A stretch of DNA of 64,000 bases, taken from positions 186,001-250,000 of the forward strand of contig CBIHNI010000001.1 in the NCBI GenBank assembly GCA_966211455.1, given 5' to 3'. Under the pieces are notes generated by a model. It was not told where the DNA came from. It saw only the letters and a program-made list of their open reading frames with translations, and did no database searches. Each line of letters starts with the position of its first letter. Position 1 is the first letter of the stretch. Below, one piece after another: positions 17,139 through 25,900 of this stretch. The position numbers and the translations under genes are program-made. The stretch is from 21-14-0-10-47-8 sp966211455. Its GTDB lineage: Bacteria; Bdellovibrionota; Bdellovibrionia; Bdellovibrionales; Bdellovibrionaceae.

Positions 17139-17147
17139 AGGAGATTT

Positions 17148-17762
17148 ATGAACAAAATGAAATTTACGCGCGATGTGCGTAAACCCGTTAAAACAAGCCG
17201 ACTTGTATTACGAGCCTTAAGCGAGACAGACTATGAAGCGTGGTACGATGCTTACGTTAACGGATTGCCAAAGCAAACTAAATGGGACCGCGATCCTTTA
17301 AAACCAAGTCTTTGCACGAAGAAATGGTTTCAGAAAATCAAAAAGGAACACGAAGACCTGGCGAAGACGGATGATTACTATCGCTACTTTATCTATGAGA
17401 AGAAATCCGGAGCTATCATCGGCCAAGTGGATTTTGACATCCACGTCCGTGGGTGTCTGCAGTCCGCAAATTTCGGGTATCAAATCTACAACCGGCATTG
17501 GCGCAAAGGTTTCGGCAAAGAGGCCAGCGCCGCTGCTCTGAAAATTGGATTTCAACAATTGGGACTGAATCGGCTGGAAGCGGCGATCAATCTCGATAAC
17601 AAGAATTCAATTCGTCTCGCTAAAGCGATCGGCATGCGCCGCGAAGGAATCAGGAAGCGATACTGGTTCGAAAACGGAAAATGGATCGATCATCTGATTT
17701 ACGTCGCCAACCCGGAAGATATCGGCCTGAAAAGCCAGAAACCACGAGGCTTGCATGCCTAG
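17148..17762 (+). CDS. GNAT acetyltransferase, RimJ/RimL type
   Basis: 204 residues. TSRLVLRALSETDYEAWYDA is the typical RimJ/L opening. IGQVDFDIHVRGCLQSANFG and YQIYNRHWRKGFGKEASAAA contain the acetyl-CoA pyrophosphate-binding region (here RKGFGKEA for R/QxxGxG/A). LNRLEAAINLDNKNSIRLAK and GMRREGIRKRYWFENGKWID complete the family. AGGAG precedes the ATG by 4 bp. Targets could be ribosomal protein N-termini, a metabolite, or an antibiotic; the leader region upstream makes an inducible resistance role worth considering. Confidence 0.85.
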   Translation: MNKMKFTRDVRKPVKTSRLVLRALSETDYEAWYDAYVNGLPKQTKWDRDPLKPSLCTKKWFQKIKKEHEDLAKTDDYYRYFIYEKKSGAIIGQVDFDIHVRGCLQSANFGYQIYNRHWRKGFGKEASAAALKIGFQQLGLNRLEAAINLDNKNSIRLAKAIGMRREGIRKRYWFENGKWIDHLIYVANPEDIGLKSQKPRGLHA

Positions 17763-17784
17763 AGAAGAATGATATAACACCAGC

Positions 17785-18399
17785 ATGGTTTCGATGTATT
17801 ATCCAGAGCGGGAATTTAAGGCGTATCTTTTTGATTTTGATGGAACGGTTGCGGACACGATGCCGGGGCATTTCGATGCCTGGAATCATGTGCTCAGCGC
17901 TTACAATGTGACTTTCACCCGAGAGCAGCATCAGGCCTGGGCCGGAAGGCCGACAAGGGAGATTGTCGGTCTTCTCAGTGATCTGTATAAAGTGAATCTT
18001 CCGGCTGACGAGATTTTGAAGGCGAAGGAAGTTCATTACTCAAAGTCCCTGCATTTGATTAAAGGTATTGTGCCTGTTGTCGAGATCATCGAAGCGGCTT
18101 ATGGAAAAATTCCGATGGCGATTGTCTCTGGCAGTCGCCGTCATGCTGTTGCTTCGACCTTGAAAGTTTTAAAGATGGATCATTTCTTTGATCTGTTGGT
18201 TTGTGCAGAAGATTATGTCCACGGAAAACCGGCGCCTGATTGTTTTTTGAAAGCGGCCGAGCATTTCAATGTTTCACCAGCAGATTGTTTGGTGTTTGAA
18301 GACGCGCAGCTTGGGATTGAAGCAGCGAAAGCTGCGAATATGAATTATCTGAAAATCGAATTTCAAACGGAAAGCGGACATCGCATTGTCCGCGAGTAG
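17785..18399 (+). CDS. HAD-superfamily hydrolase, beta-phosphoglucomutase/YqaB-like
   Basis: 204 residues. AYLFDFDGTVADTMPGHFDA is motif I with the nucleophile and acid aspartates and the cap-1 specificity linker. MAIVSGSRR is motif II, HGKPAPDCFLKAA motif III with Lys, and CLVFEDAQLGIEAAKAANM motif IV. The order and length match small phosphosugar phosphatases such as fructose-1-phosphatase YqaB. Substrate is uncertain. It lies 22 bp after the acetyltransferase gene on the same strand and probably shares its transcript. Its 3' end almost touches the convergent cyclase gene. Confidence 0.88.
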   Translation: MVSMYYPEREFKAYLFDFDGTVADTMPGHFDAWNHVLSAYNVTFTREQHQAWAGRPTREIVGLLSDLYKVNLPADEILKAKEVHYSKSLHLIKGIVPVVEIIEAAYGKIPMAIVSGSRRHAVASTLKVLKMDHFFDLLVCAEDYVHGKPAPDCFLKAAEHFNVSPADCLVFEDAQLGIEAAKAANMNYLKIEFQTESGHRIVRE

Positions 18400-18400
18400 C

Positions 18401-20551
18401 TTAGGCTGATTTCTGATAAGAGTCTTTAAGACTTTCCACCGAGAACCAAGTCATCAGACCTTCTTTGCCTTTGACCTTGATCGGTTCTAAGGCTTGGACG
18501 GTAACGATATCTTTCACACGGTCGTACATTGCATCTGTCAGAACCAGTTGCTGACGTTTAGCGATGGATTCGGCTCGCTGAGCGGTGTTCACGGTATCGC
18601 CAATGACAGTGTACTCCATACGCTCGGAGCTTCCAACAGATCCCGCGATCATCGGGCCACAGTTGATCCCAATTCCGATACCGACTTCGGATTTACCTTG
18701 GCGTTGCAGCTCTTCGTTCCATTTTTTCATTTCCGCTAGCATTTCCATGCCGGCGGTGACCGCTTTTCGTTCGGCGTCTTCGATCGATTTGGGGACGCCC
18801 CAGACGACCATCATGTTGTCACCGATAAATTTGTCGATCACACCTTGGTGACGCTGAACGATTCCAACCATGCGCTCAAAGAATTGATTCAGCATCTTGA
18901 CGATCTCTTCTGGCGGCGTTTTTTCCGACAAAGTCGTAAAACCACGGACATCCGCAAACAACACGACGGCATCGACACGCGTGCCTTCGATGCGAACTTC
19001 GCTTTCCAGTCCGTCCAAAATGCGCTCGGCAATTTGATGATCGACGTACTTGCGGAATGTCTTTTCGATTTTCTCCCGTTTTTGCAAACCTTCGCCCATG
19101 CGGTTGATGGCGCTGCCAAGACTGCCGATTTCGTCTTTCGAGATGATCTGCACCTTGGCGTCGAATTGACCCTTTTCAATTTGATTGACCTTATCGCTGA
19201 TCTCATTGATGGGCTCGATCACGGCGTGGGCGATGATTTTTCCAAGATGCGAAGCCAGGAAGAACGAAACGCCCCAGAATAAAAGGTAACTGGTCAGACC
19301 ATCCACCGCGTTGGCGGATGGAAGCTGACCGTACAAAAGGGGAGCGCCTAAAATTTTCCAGTTTGAAACCAAATATGAAATCAAAAACGGCAAAGTCGCA
19401 GCAATCCCAATCCATCGAAGCGAGGTCACAAGACTGGTCCGCGAACGCAAAAATCCAATCAGCAAAGATCCGATCGTGCTATACAAAATCAAAGAACAGA
19501 AAAAGATCACCGCATAACGAAGATCCGGAATGTCGATGGTCGGCGCAATCGTTCCCAAAACCACGATGGTCGCAAGCGAGATCAAAACCTTTGTTCCGGC
19601 GGAAAAGCTATTCAGCTTCTTTGCCAGCAAAGTTCCATTTAAAATAAAGTAGAAAATTTTCGAGATAAACTTGAAAACGGGAACGTACACTTTGCGCAGT
19701 ACTGGTTGTGCCAAAAAGAAAATCTGAACCCCAAAAAAGAAAAGCAAAGCGCCCAACGGCAAGGCCTTGCCGGTTTGATAGAAACGAAAAGCGAGAATCG
19801 GTGGCAAAAATAGAACCAAGATCGGCATGCCGATGGTGACCTCGGGCCAATCTTTCAATGCGACGACCTTGCGATAAGTGATCAAAGCGGCCATGGCCCA
19901 GATCAATGCCACCATGCCGATGCTGACGGCTAACGGATAAGCCAAAGCCATGACGTAAGCCAAGAAATACATCTGACCCGGGAAAGGCTCAGCTTTTGCC
20001 AAATAAGATTTGAAAAGACCTTCGGTTTGATCGGTTTGACCGCGCTTAAATTGCTCGGTGGCAAGCAAGATCATTGGCAGCGGATTGCTAGGGGCCGCCG
20101 TCATTGCGTCCTTTAAGGTTTGCATTTGCTTTTCGGGCTCGCCCAAGCGTTCATAGATCTCGTTGATCATCAAATAGTCAGTCAGACTTTTATCTTTTTT
20201 CACTTCGACTTCTTTTAAGATCGGAACCAGATCTTTTACTTGGGCGACCTCTAAAAGTTTCGGGACGATGGAAAGAATTTTCGACCGCTCGAAAATTTCT
20301 TTGGTTTCAGAGGCATAGCGGTTGACGTTCTCAGCACTTGAACATTTTGCGATTGTTTGCAAAGCGGGGAGATCATTCGCGTCTTCGGCGTAAATCGACT
20401 TGGCGATTGGCAAAGTCGTCAAGCAGGAGCTTTCCGCAACTGCCGACTCTGTTTTCAGCTTTGATTTAAGATTTTGCAGATCCTGTGGCGACATCAAAGC
20501 AAAGCTTTGAAATGTCAGAAATAAAATGGAAACCAAAAGCATGATTTGCAT
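18401..20551 (-). CDS. Membrane class III adenylate/guanylate cyclase with TPR-like and HAMP domains
   Basis: 716 residues. After a signal sequence, about 170 residues look like TPR helices (LMINEIYERLGEPEKQMQTL), probably periplasmic. Several membrane helices follow (about 200-430), then HAMP and the catalytic domain. VVLFADVRGFTTLSEK and GDNMMVVWG carry the two metal aspartates, HQGVIDKFIGD the adenine-recognising Lys, and VIGDTVNTAQRAE the Asp-Thr, Asn and Arg of an active enzyme. The Lys/Asp-Thr pair argues for adenylate cyclase. The output is cAMP in response to an envelope signal. It is monocistronic. Confidence 0.88.
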   Translation of the reverse strand: MQIMLLVSILFLTFQSFALMSPQDLQNLKSKLKTESAVAESSCLTTLPIAKSIYAEDANDLPALQTIAKCSSAENVNRYASETKEIFERSKILSIVPKLLEVAQVKDLVPILKEVEVKKDKSLTDYLMINEIYERLGEPEKQMQTLKDAMTAAPSNPLPMILLATEQFKRGQTDQTEGLFKSYLAKAEPFPGQMYFLAYVMALAYPLAVSIGMVALIWAMAALITYRKVVALKDWPEVTIGMPILVLFLPPILAFRFYQTGKALPLGALLFFFGVQIFFLAQPVLRKVYVPVFKFISKIFYFILNGTLLAKKLNSFSAGTKVLISLATIVVLGTIAPTIDIPDLRYAVIFFCSLILYSTIGSLLIGFLRSRTSLVTSLRWIGIAATLPFLISYLVSNWKILGAPLLYGQLPSANAVDGLTSYLLFWGVSFFLASHLGKIIAHAVIEPINEISDKVNQIEKGQFDAKVQIISKDEIGSLGSAINRMGEGLQKREKIEKTFRKYVDHQIAERILDGLESEVRIEGTRVDAVVLFADVRGFTTLSEKTPPEEIVKMLNQFFERMVGIVQRHQGVIDKFIGDNMMVVWGVPKSIEDAERKAVTAGMEMLAEMKKWNEELQRQGKSEVGIGIGINCGPMIAGSVGSSERMEYTVIGDTVNTAQRAESIAKRQQLVLTDAMYDRVKDIVTVQALEPIKVKGKEGLMTWFSVESLKDSYQKSA

Positions 20552-20605
20552 GCAGTTTATATCGGTCGGCTTAAGATTTGGGAGCAGGCTAGGATTGACG
20601 GTGCC

Positions 20606-20650
20606 AGGCCCTGTTTCCGGACGCCTAGCGGCTAGAAACGGAGACTGGCC
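20606..20650. repeat. Copy 1 of an intergenic GGCC(C)TGTTTCCGGA repeat, hairpin-forming
   Basis: CAGGCCCTGTTTCCGGACG (20606-20624) recurs in near-identical form at 22207 and 25011. Here GCCAG at 20604-20608 pairs with CTGGC at 20645-20649, with inner partly complementary GTTTC/GAAAC. It sits in the 212-bp gap between the divergent cyclase and chemoreceptor genes. Confidence 0.5.
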
Positions 20651-20763
20651 TTTGGTCCATTCAAATTTGCGAAAGAACCATCATTTAAAGAGAGAGGCTT
20701 AAAGAAGATCTAGAAGTGTCCGAAAATGAAACTCGAACATTGACTCTAACCACCAGGAATTTC

Positions 20764-22200
20764 ATGAGCCTTTCCAAATTTAGCTTCAGCTTGCGCGCCA
20801 AAGTTCTTTCTTTAACTTTATTAACGGCTGTCTCGATTGGGACTGTTTTTTCAGTCGCGCTGATACTGGCGGCCACCCAAAGCGAACATGTTGTTGAAAA
20901 TTTGGTGGGACGTGCGCAAAAAATGCGAGACGTCGGTAAAATCTCATTTATTTTTAAAAGCGAAGTGCAGGCCTGGAAAGACATTTTGCTTCGCGGCCAG
21001 GATCCGGAAAGCTACACCAAGTATTCAAAGGAGCTCGAAGAGAAAAGTCACGAAGTGCGTGAGCTTGTCAAAAATCTGCAAACGAGATTGACGGATCCAG
21101 TGGACGTCGGTTTCACAAACGAGTTTCTAACTTCCGAAGCGAGCCTTTTTAGTCAATATCAAGAGGCCAAAACGAATTTCTTAAAACCTGAGAACCACAA
21201 TTATCAAGCGGCCGACAAGGCGATGAAGGGCAAAGATCGACCTGTCACCGAGTCCCTGAATAAGCTCACTGAAAACTTTGAACGCAAACTGGAAAAGACC
21301 AGCAAAGAAAGTGCCGAGACGATTCATAAAACAATGATCACTGGATTCATTGCCGCTATCGGAATCGCCGTGATTTTTGTCGCTTTGGCGGCTTTCATGC
21401 TGGGACGAATTTCAAGTCGTTTGGCGAAGGTCTCGAATTCGATCGAAAGCGTTTCTTCCAGCATCGATGGCACCGTGATTGAAATTGCATCTGCCAGCGG
21501 CCAGCTTGCCAATGCCAATAGCGAAACTGCATCGTCGATCGAAGAAACCTCGGCGTCGCTGGAAGAAATTGCTAGCATGGTCAAAGGAACGAACGAGGTG
21601 CTAGTGAAGGCTTCGGATCTGGCTTCGAAAGGCGGGGAGACGGCGACCCAAGGCGAGTCCAAGATGTCTCATCTTGTGAGCTCGATGAATGAAATCAAGC
21701 AAAGCTCGGCAAAAATGGAAGAGATCATTGCGGTTATTGACGATATCGCTTTCCAGACAAATCTTCTGGCTTTGAACGCATCAGTCGAAGCGGCCCGCGC
21801 CGGCGAACAAGGGAAAGGTTTCGCCGTGGTCGCTGAAGCCGTCCGAACCTTGGCACAAAGAAGTGCGATTTCAGCAAAAGACATTTCAACTTTGATCCGA
21901 GATAGCATGGCCAAAATCGAAGGTGGCGCCCAAATCGCCGACGGAAATCAGGCGATCTTAAAAGAGCTTGCCTTCTCGATTCAGAAAATCACGGCCTTAA
22001 ACTCTGAAGTCGTCTCGATGAGCTCGGAACAGCTGTCAGGCATCGATCAAATCTCGCAAGCCGTGCAAAATCTAGATCAAGCCTCACAAGCCAACGCCGC
22101 TTCGGCCGAAGAAACCGCAAGCTCCAGCGAACATCTCAGACAACAATCCAAAAGCCTGCAGCAAGCCGTCTTTGATTTGCGTCAGGTTGTTGAGGGGTAA
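20764..22200 (+). CDS. Methyl-accepting chemotaxis protein
   Basis: 478 residues. A basic N-terminus and first helix (about 12-38) are followed by a periplasmic domain of about 150 residues, a second helix (TMITGFIAAIGIAVIFVALA), and the cytoplasmic signalling part. The hairpin tip reads IDDIAFQTNLLALNASVEAARAGEQGKGFA, matching the conserved MCP tip. Methylation-type Glu/Gln residues flank it. The frame opens at GTG 20716, but ATG 20764 has AGGAA 5 bp upstream and starts at the membrane anchor. No che genes adjoin, so it is an orphan receptor. Ligand unknown. Confidence 0.93.
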   Translation: MSLSKFSFSLRAKVLSLTLLTAVSIGTVFSVALILAATQSEHVVENLVGRAQKMRDVGKISFIFKSEVQAWKDILLRGQDPESYTKYSKELEEKSHEVRELVKNLQTRLTDPVDVGFTNEFLTSEASLFSQYQEAKTNFLKPENHNYQAADKAMKGKDRPVTESLNKLTENFERKLEKTSKESAETIHKTMITGFIAAIGIAVIFVALAAFMLGRISSRLAKVSNSIESVSSSIDGTVIEIASASGQLANANSETASSIEETSASLEEIASMVKGTNEVLVKASDLASKGGETATQGESKMSHLVSSMNEIKQSSAKMEEIIAVIDDIAFQTNLLALNASVEAARAGEQGKGFAVVAEAVRTLAQRSAISAKDISTLIRDSMAKIEGGAQIADGNQAILKELAFSIQKITALNSEVVSMSSEQLSGIDQISQAVQNLDQASQANAASAEETASSSEHLRQQSKSLQQAVFDLRQVVEG

Positions 22201-22205
22201 AGGAG

Positions 22206-22246
22206 ACAGGCCTGTTTCCGGACGAGTTGCGTCTTTTCAGGCCTGT
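22206..22246. terminator. Hairpin between convergent genes, copy 2 of the TGTTTCCGGACG repeat
   Basis: ACAGGCCTG (22206-22214) and CAGGCCTGT (22238-22246) form a perfect 9-bp stem, with an inner GACG/CGTC pair in the loop. It lies between the stop codons of the converging chemoreceptor and secreted-protein genes, so it is probably a two-way transcription stop. CAGGCCTGTTTCCGGACG inside it matches the copies at 20606 and 25011. Confidence 0.55.
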
Positions 22247-22259
22247 GGTATTAGCCTAA

Positions 22260-23282
22260 TTAGATATAATCCCCATTGCCGATGTAGAATGCTTGCTTTG
22301 CGTTTTCGTCGATAAAGAGAAGTCCGTGACCCATTGAATCGCCGCCGTTTCCCCAATCGACGAAGATGACACGTAGACCTTGTGCTTCGCTCATCATGCT
22401 GAGATCTGAATAGATCTGTTGCAAAGGTGCGTACTCGGATTTGTCTTCCATCGACAATTCTGGATCGTTGGCGAATTCCATCAGCTTATCTAAACTGCGA
22501 CCCAACGATTTTTGGAAAGCAGCTTTGGTTGTCACGGGCTCAAGCACAACCGTATTTGCGTGTGGTAGGATGTGCAAGTTGAGCATCTCGCGGATTTCAG
22601 CGTTTGTTAGCGATCCTGCCTTTGTGTATTTTGCCTTTCCGATTTCCAAATTCATCTGATCCAAGTCGCCACCGAAAGTGACCGCCTTCGCCTCTAACGA
22701 GCGAAGCGACACGTTTTTCAAAGTTGTTTTTGTCGTATACCTGGTCGCGTTTGCAGGCTGAGCGATGAATTGACAAGTCGTCGTTTTCTTTCCGCGGGTA
22801 AATGTGTACTGAAGACGATCCGGAGCAATCTGACGAAGGCTCAGTTCCTCAGAGAAATACATTTTTGGTTCCTTGTCGGTTTCGCGTTTTTGCAAAATAC
22901 CGGTCTTTGACGAAATCATCTCGGACGTGATTTTGGTATCCCAAACAAATTGTCCGCCATACGCTGCGCCACTTTTTTCGCTGCCGCTTTTAAAACGGAA
23001 AGATTGTTCTAAAGGTTCAAACTGATAAGCGGATACAACGAATTCCTTTTCGTTGCTCGTATAAGGGGTGATCGCAAGCTGCTTCTCTTTTCCTTTGCCG
23101 TACAAAGTGATGTAGACGTTGTCGTCCGGTCCTGCTGACAACGAACAGTTCTGCGGGTCGATTTTAAATTTGTTAAACGCAGCCGAGCCAATGACTCCGC
23201 CACCTTTGATCGCTGCCGTCGCGACCCGACCGATCAGTAAAGCGGCCATTCCTGTGTTCAAGGCAAGTTTCCAAGTTTTCAT
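22260..23282 (-). CDS. Secreted protein of unknown function
   Basis: 340 residues. An N-terminal signal (MKTWKLALNTGMAALLIGRV) suggests export. The rest has no hydrophobic helix and alternates strands, ending with DWGNGGDSMGHGLLFIDENA and YIGNGDYI. I do not recognise the family. AAGGAAGAGAT precedes the ATG, a good ribosome site. Monocistronic, converging on the chemoreceptor gene. The 282 bp upstream, shared with the divergent TIGR02147 gene, show no clear promoter or operator to me. Confidence 0.7.
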   Translation of the reverse strand: MKTWKLALNTGMAALLIGRVATAAIKGGGVIGSAAFNKFKIDPQNCSLSAGPDDNVYITLYGKGKEKQLAITPYTSNEKEFVVSAYQFEPLEQSFRFKSGSEKSGAAYGGQFVWDTKITSEMISSKTGILQKRETDKEPKMYFSEELSLRQIAPDRLQYTFTRGKKTTTCQFIAQPANATRYTTKTTLKNVSLRSLEAKAVTFGGDLDQMNLEIGKAKYTKAGSLTNAEIREMLNLHILPHANTVVLEPVTTKAAFQKSLGRSLDKLMEFANDPELSMEDKSEYAPLQQIYSDLSMMSEAQGLRVIFVDWGNGGDSMGHGLLFIDENAKQAFYIGNGDYI

Positions 23283-23564
23283 ATCTCTTCCTTCTTTTAT
23301 GGTTGGGTGGATGCCTTGCCGAACGCGCCAAAAAGCGGAAACAAAGCCAAAACATGCATCTTCAAATTAAAGGCCAAGGCAGCAAGGCCGTCAGAATGGA
23401 TTTCAAGCGATTGCGTCTATTCAGGTTTTAGACAGTCTTGGCAAAATGGGAAATAAATCGATTCGCGTATACCTAGCGGGTTTACAGCCGGGTCTGGTTT
23501 TTCTGCCCTGACTTGACCTGTTTCGTGCCGAATTTGAACATAAATTCAGACAAGCGAGGCCGAC

Positions 23565-24419
23565 ATGAACGCAGTCCGTGACAGCAAAGAGCCCTCTGTT
23601 TTTCAGTATCTAGATGCCCATCAATTCCTGCAGGATTACTGCGGTTTTCTAAGAACCCGCGACAAAGACTTCTCTTATGAATCCTGGAGCCACAAGATCG
23701 GCTTTCACCGCAGTCGCGCTTTCGTCCGACTGATGGTGATTGGAAAAAAGAAAATCTCGGCGAACTTTACGGAAATTTTTGTCAGCAAATGCCTGGCGAA
23801 CGAAGGGGAGCGAGAATATTTCCGCGTGCTGGTTTCTTACACCAACGCAGCTGATGCCGACGAAAAGCGCCTTTACGGAGACCAACTGGTTCGATTGCTT
23901 CGCAGATTGCCAAGATATCAACCCATCGAAAATCCGGACATGTTCTTGTCGCAGCCAATGCTACCAAGACTTCTGACCTTGCTGAGCTTTCAAGATCTGG
24001 ATCGCGGCCTTGTGAATTTGGCAAAGCTGATGAAAAAAGATCCGCTGGAAATCCAACAGGCGTTAAGCAAGCTTTCTGAATTGGGCTTAGCTGAAAGCCA
24101 ACACACAGATCAGGGCGAGCAGTGGATTTCGCTGAACCCGAACTTCGAAGTCCCAAGCAACAAAGGCAGCATGAATCTTTTGAAATTCCACGAACAAAGC
24201 TTGCAAGAAGCCGTGCAAGCCTTCGATCAACCCAAAGAGCTGCGCCAGTACAAAGCGGTGCTGCTGCCCATGTCGCCCGAAGAGATCAAAAACTTTTCAA
24301 AGTTCTTAGACGACTTCGTATCCGAGCAGTACGTGCGCTACAGCTCGGACAGCTTTGCGGGGAAGAGGGTCTTCCAGTTTAATTTCAATTACTATGCGGT
24401 GACGGGCGAGGGGAAGTAA
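23565..24419 (+). CDS. TIGR02147/DUF4423-type protein
   Basis: 284 residues. VFQYLDAHQFLQDYCGFLRT at the start, FSYESWSHKIGFHRSRAFVR (helix-turn-helix-like), EGEREYFRVLVSYTNAADAD, a winged-helix-like LSELGLAES, and the terminal FQFNFNYYAVTGE are the conserved landmarks of the TIGR02147 family. This family is expanded in Bdellovibrio and Fibrobacter. The HTH-like segments suggest DNA binding, but no function is established. It is monocistronic and supports the taxonomic reading of the window. Confidence 0.85.
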   Translation: MNAVRDSKEPSVFQYLDAHQFLQDYCGFLRTRDKDFSYESWSHKIGFHRSRAFVRLMVIGKKKISANFTEIFVSKCLANEGEREYFRVLVSYTNAADADEKRLYGDQLVRLLRRLPRYQPIENPDMFLSQPMLPRLLTLLSFQDLDRGLVNLAKLMKKDPLEIQQALSKLSELGLAESQHTDQGEQWISLNPNFEVPSNKGSMNLLKFHEQSLQEAVQAFDQPKELRQYKAVLLPMSPEEIKNFSKFLDDFVSEQYVRYSSDSFAGKRVFQFNFNYYAVTGEGK

Positions 24420-24435
24420 GCCCCTTGCTTTTACA

Positions 24436-24921
24436 CTAAGGCAAATTCTCCGCGTACCACTTGATAGCTCGTTCATAGCCATCAAAATTCTTATGCTCTA
24501 AATTGGCGATCGAAGAAAATAAAGTTTCCGAAGCGTCTTTGTATGAACCTAAGGAATACAACGTAAAAGACAAAAACACTTTCAGGGCCGGATAGTCCGG
24601 AAAAGCTTTCACCGCTTCTTCCAAAACACTTTTCGATTCCTGAAATTTCTTATTGTTTCAAAGTGTGCTGCCGAAGCTGACAAAAAATCCCGGCTGTTCT
24701 TTTAACGGCAATTTTTTGAAACCCAATTCCAAAGTTTTGCGATAGCAGGGTTCGGCTTCAAGCTCTTCACCGATAAAATCGTGGCAACCACCCAGATCAT
24801 ACCAGGCGATAGCGTCGTTCGGATTCTCGCGCAGATACTCTTGCAGAAGAGGAATGCATTTCTTGCGATCTTCTTCAGATTTTGAATCCTTCAAGGAATC
24901 GATAAGCTCGGATGTCTTCAT
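24436..24921 (-). pseudogene. TPR-like protein interrupted by an in-frame TGA
   Basis: From the ATG at 24921 the frame reads MKTSELIDSLKDSKSEEDRK and on through TPR-like helices (AIAWYDLGGCHDFIGEELEA, YRKTLELGFKKLPL) to a TGA at 24658-24660 (codon 88). The same frame then continues without another stop for 74 codons (KFQESKSVLEEAVKAFPDYP, FTLYSLGSYKDASETLFSSI, YERAIKWYAENLP) to its natural end at 24436. TPR helices continue across the stop, and the single change CGA to TGA would explain it. Likely a recent nonsense pseudogene, unless two half-proteins are made. It lies just outside the tRNA-Ser island. Confidence 0.7.
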
Positions 24922-24970
24922 GGGGAGGGTATAATGCAAAACTTTATTTAAAGGGACAAATTCTGCTAGA

Positions 24971-25000
24971 AAAAATTGGCAGAGACGGTAGGTAGTCTTT
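24971..25000 (-). repeat. Degenerate copy of the tRNA-Ser 3' end (candidate att site)
   Basis: AAAAATTGGCAGAGACGGT (24971-24989) matches the tRNA-Ser 3' end plus its flanking A-run (27484-27502) with one mismatch. GGTAGTCTTT (24991-25000) matches the variable arm at 27519-27528. The T-arm between them is missing. Orientation is the same as the intact tRNA, as expected for the far attachment site of an element integrated at the tRNA 3' end. Confidence 0.65.
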
Positions 25001-25010
25001 CGAATGGGTG

Positions 25011-25027
25011 GGCCCTGTTTCCGGATG
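25011..25027. repeat. Copy 3 of the TGTTTCCGGA repeat
   Basis: GGCCCTGTTTCCGGATG (25011-25027) differs from the 20608 copy at one base. It lies between the damaged tRNA copy and the end of the protease gene. Unlike copies 1 and 2 it shows no convincing stem. Confidence 0.45.
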
Positions 25028-25034
25028 CCGTGCG

Positions 25035-25886
25035 CTACAAAATTTTTACTATACCCATACGGCTCAAGTCTCGAAGAGATAGGTCGATCCACTTAACACT
25101 GGACTTGGTATTTAACTGAAATTTCCATCCATCCATAGAAATCCTTTCATCTAGCATTTTTCCAATCCAAGCACATGTACCTGGCTGTCCTTCCATTCCT
25201 CTAGAGTTGACTCCCACTACAGCTGGAATCGAGAAATCGATAGCCGGTCCGCCACTATGACCGCTGCAAATTTCCGCGGTAATTTCAAAGCAAGGATACC
25301 AGGATAAAACCTTATCTTTTCCATCAGGAAAGAGTTCAATAATAGTTCCGCTCGCTTCTATCAAAGCCAGGTGTGCCTCATACTTTCCATCAGATATTTC
25401 TTCGTAGGAGTTTGAAGAGCCGGGATAACCCAGAATTCTTATTTGCTGGCCAGTAGAGACATTCTCTTTGATTGGAAGAAAGGGATAGTTTATGGGACTT
25501 TGATTTTGAACAGCTAAAATTGCAATGTCATGTTCGACAAACATACTCATATTTTCAACGAGCTCGAGCTTCCAAGATGTATGATTCGCCTCTCCAATAA
25601 AGCGTAAAATACCAACTCGCATCTCGTCTCTATTCCATCGAAGTTTTTTTCTAAAGAGAGGATCTTTTCGCTGCTCATTCCAAAAATCTTGAAATGGTCC
25701 AAAATTGTGGGCAGCGGTGACATAAATTCCGGCGGCAGCTATCGGAAAGCAAGTGCCTAATAGTGATAGAATTTCCCCTTCAGGACTTACTTTTACTAGG
25801 GGGAAAACAACGTGATAAGCTGACACAGTAGGATCTTGTGGAAAAAATGATTGAGAGATGGGTATTCCACTATTTGTCGCTTTCAT
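25035..25886 (-). CDS. Cytoplasmic trypsin-like serine protease of the tRNA-Ser island
   Basis: 283 residues. The triad is complete: H60 in GIYVTAAHNFGP, D120 in FVEHDIAILAV, S211 in EICSGHSGGPAID. There is no signal peptide, so it is probably cytoplasmic, unusual for the trypsin fold but typical of proteases in bacterial conflict and signalling systems. It was the second gene after the decayed gene at 25901-26241, whose stop overlaps the ribosome site (AAGGA) of this ATG. Low GC and island context suggest horizontal origin. Target unknown. Confidence 0.8.
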   Translation of the reverse strand: MKATNSGIPISQSFFPQDPTVSAYHVVFPLVKVSPEGEILSLLGTCFPIAAAGIYVTAAHNFGPFQDFWNEQRKDPLFRKKLRWNRDEMRVGILRFIGEANHTSWKLELVENMSMFVEHDIAILAVQNQSPINYPFLPIKENVSTGQQIRILGYPGSSNSYEEISDGKYEAHLALIEASGTIIELFPDGKDKVLSWYPCFEITAEICSGHSGGPAIDFSIPAVVGVNSRGMEGQPGTCAWIGKMLDERISMDGWKFQLNTKSSVKWIDLSLRDLSRMGIVKIL

Positions 25887-25900
25887 ATGTATGACATCCT

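Noticed and set aside
24658..24660. TGA as a selenocysteine codon
   Set aside because: The family is a TPR repeat with no redox site there, and the nearest residues do not look like a selenoprotein motif.
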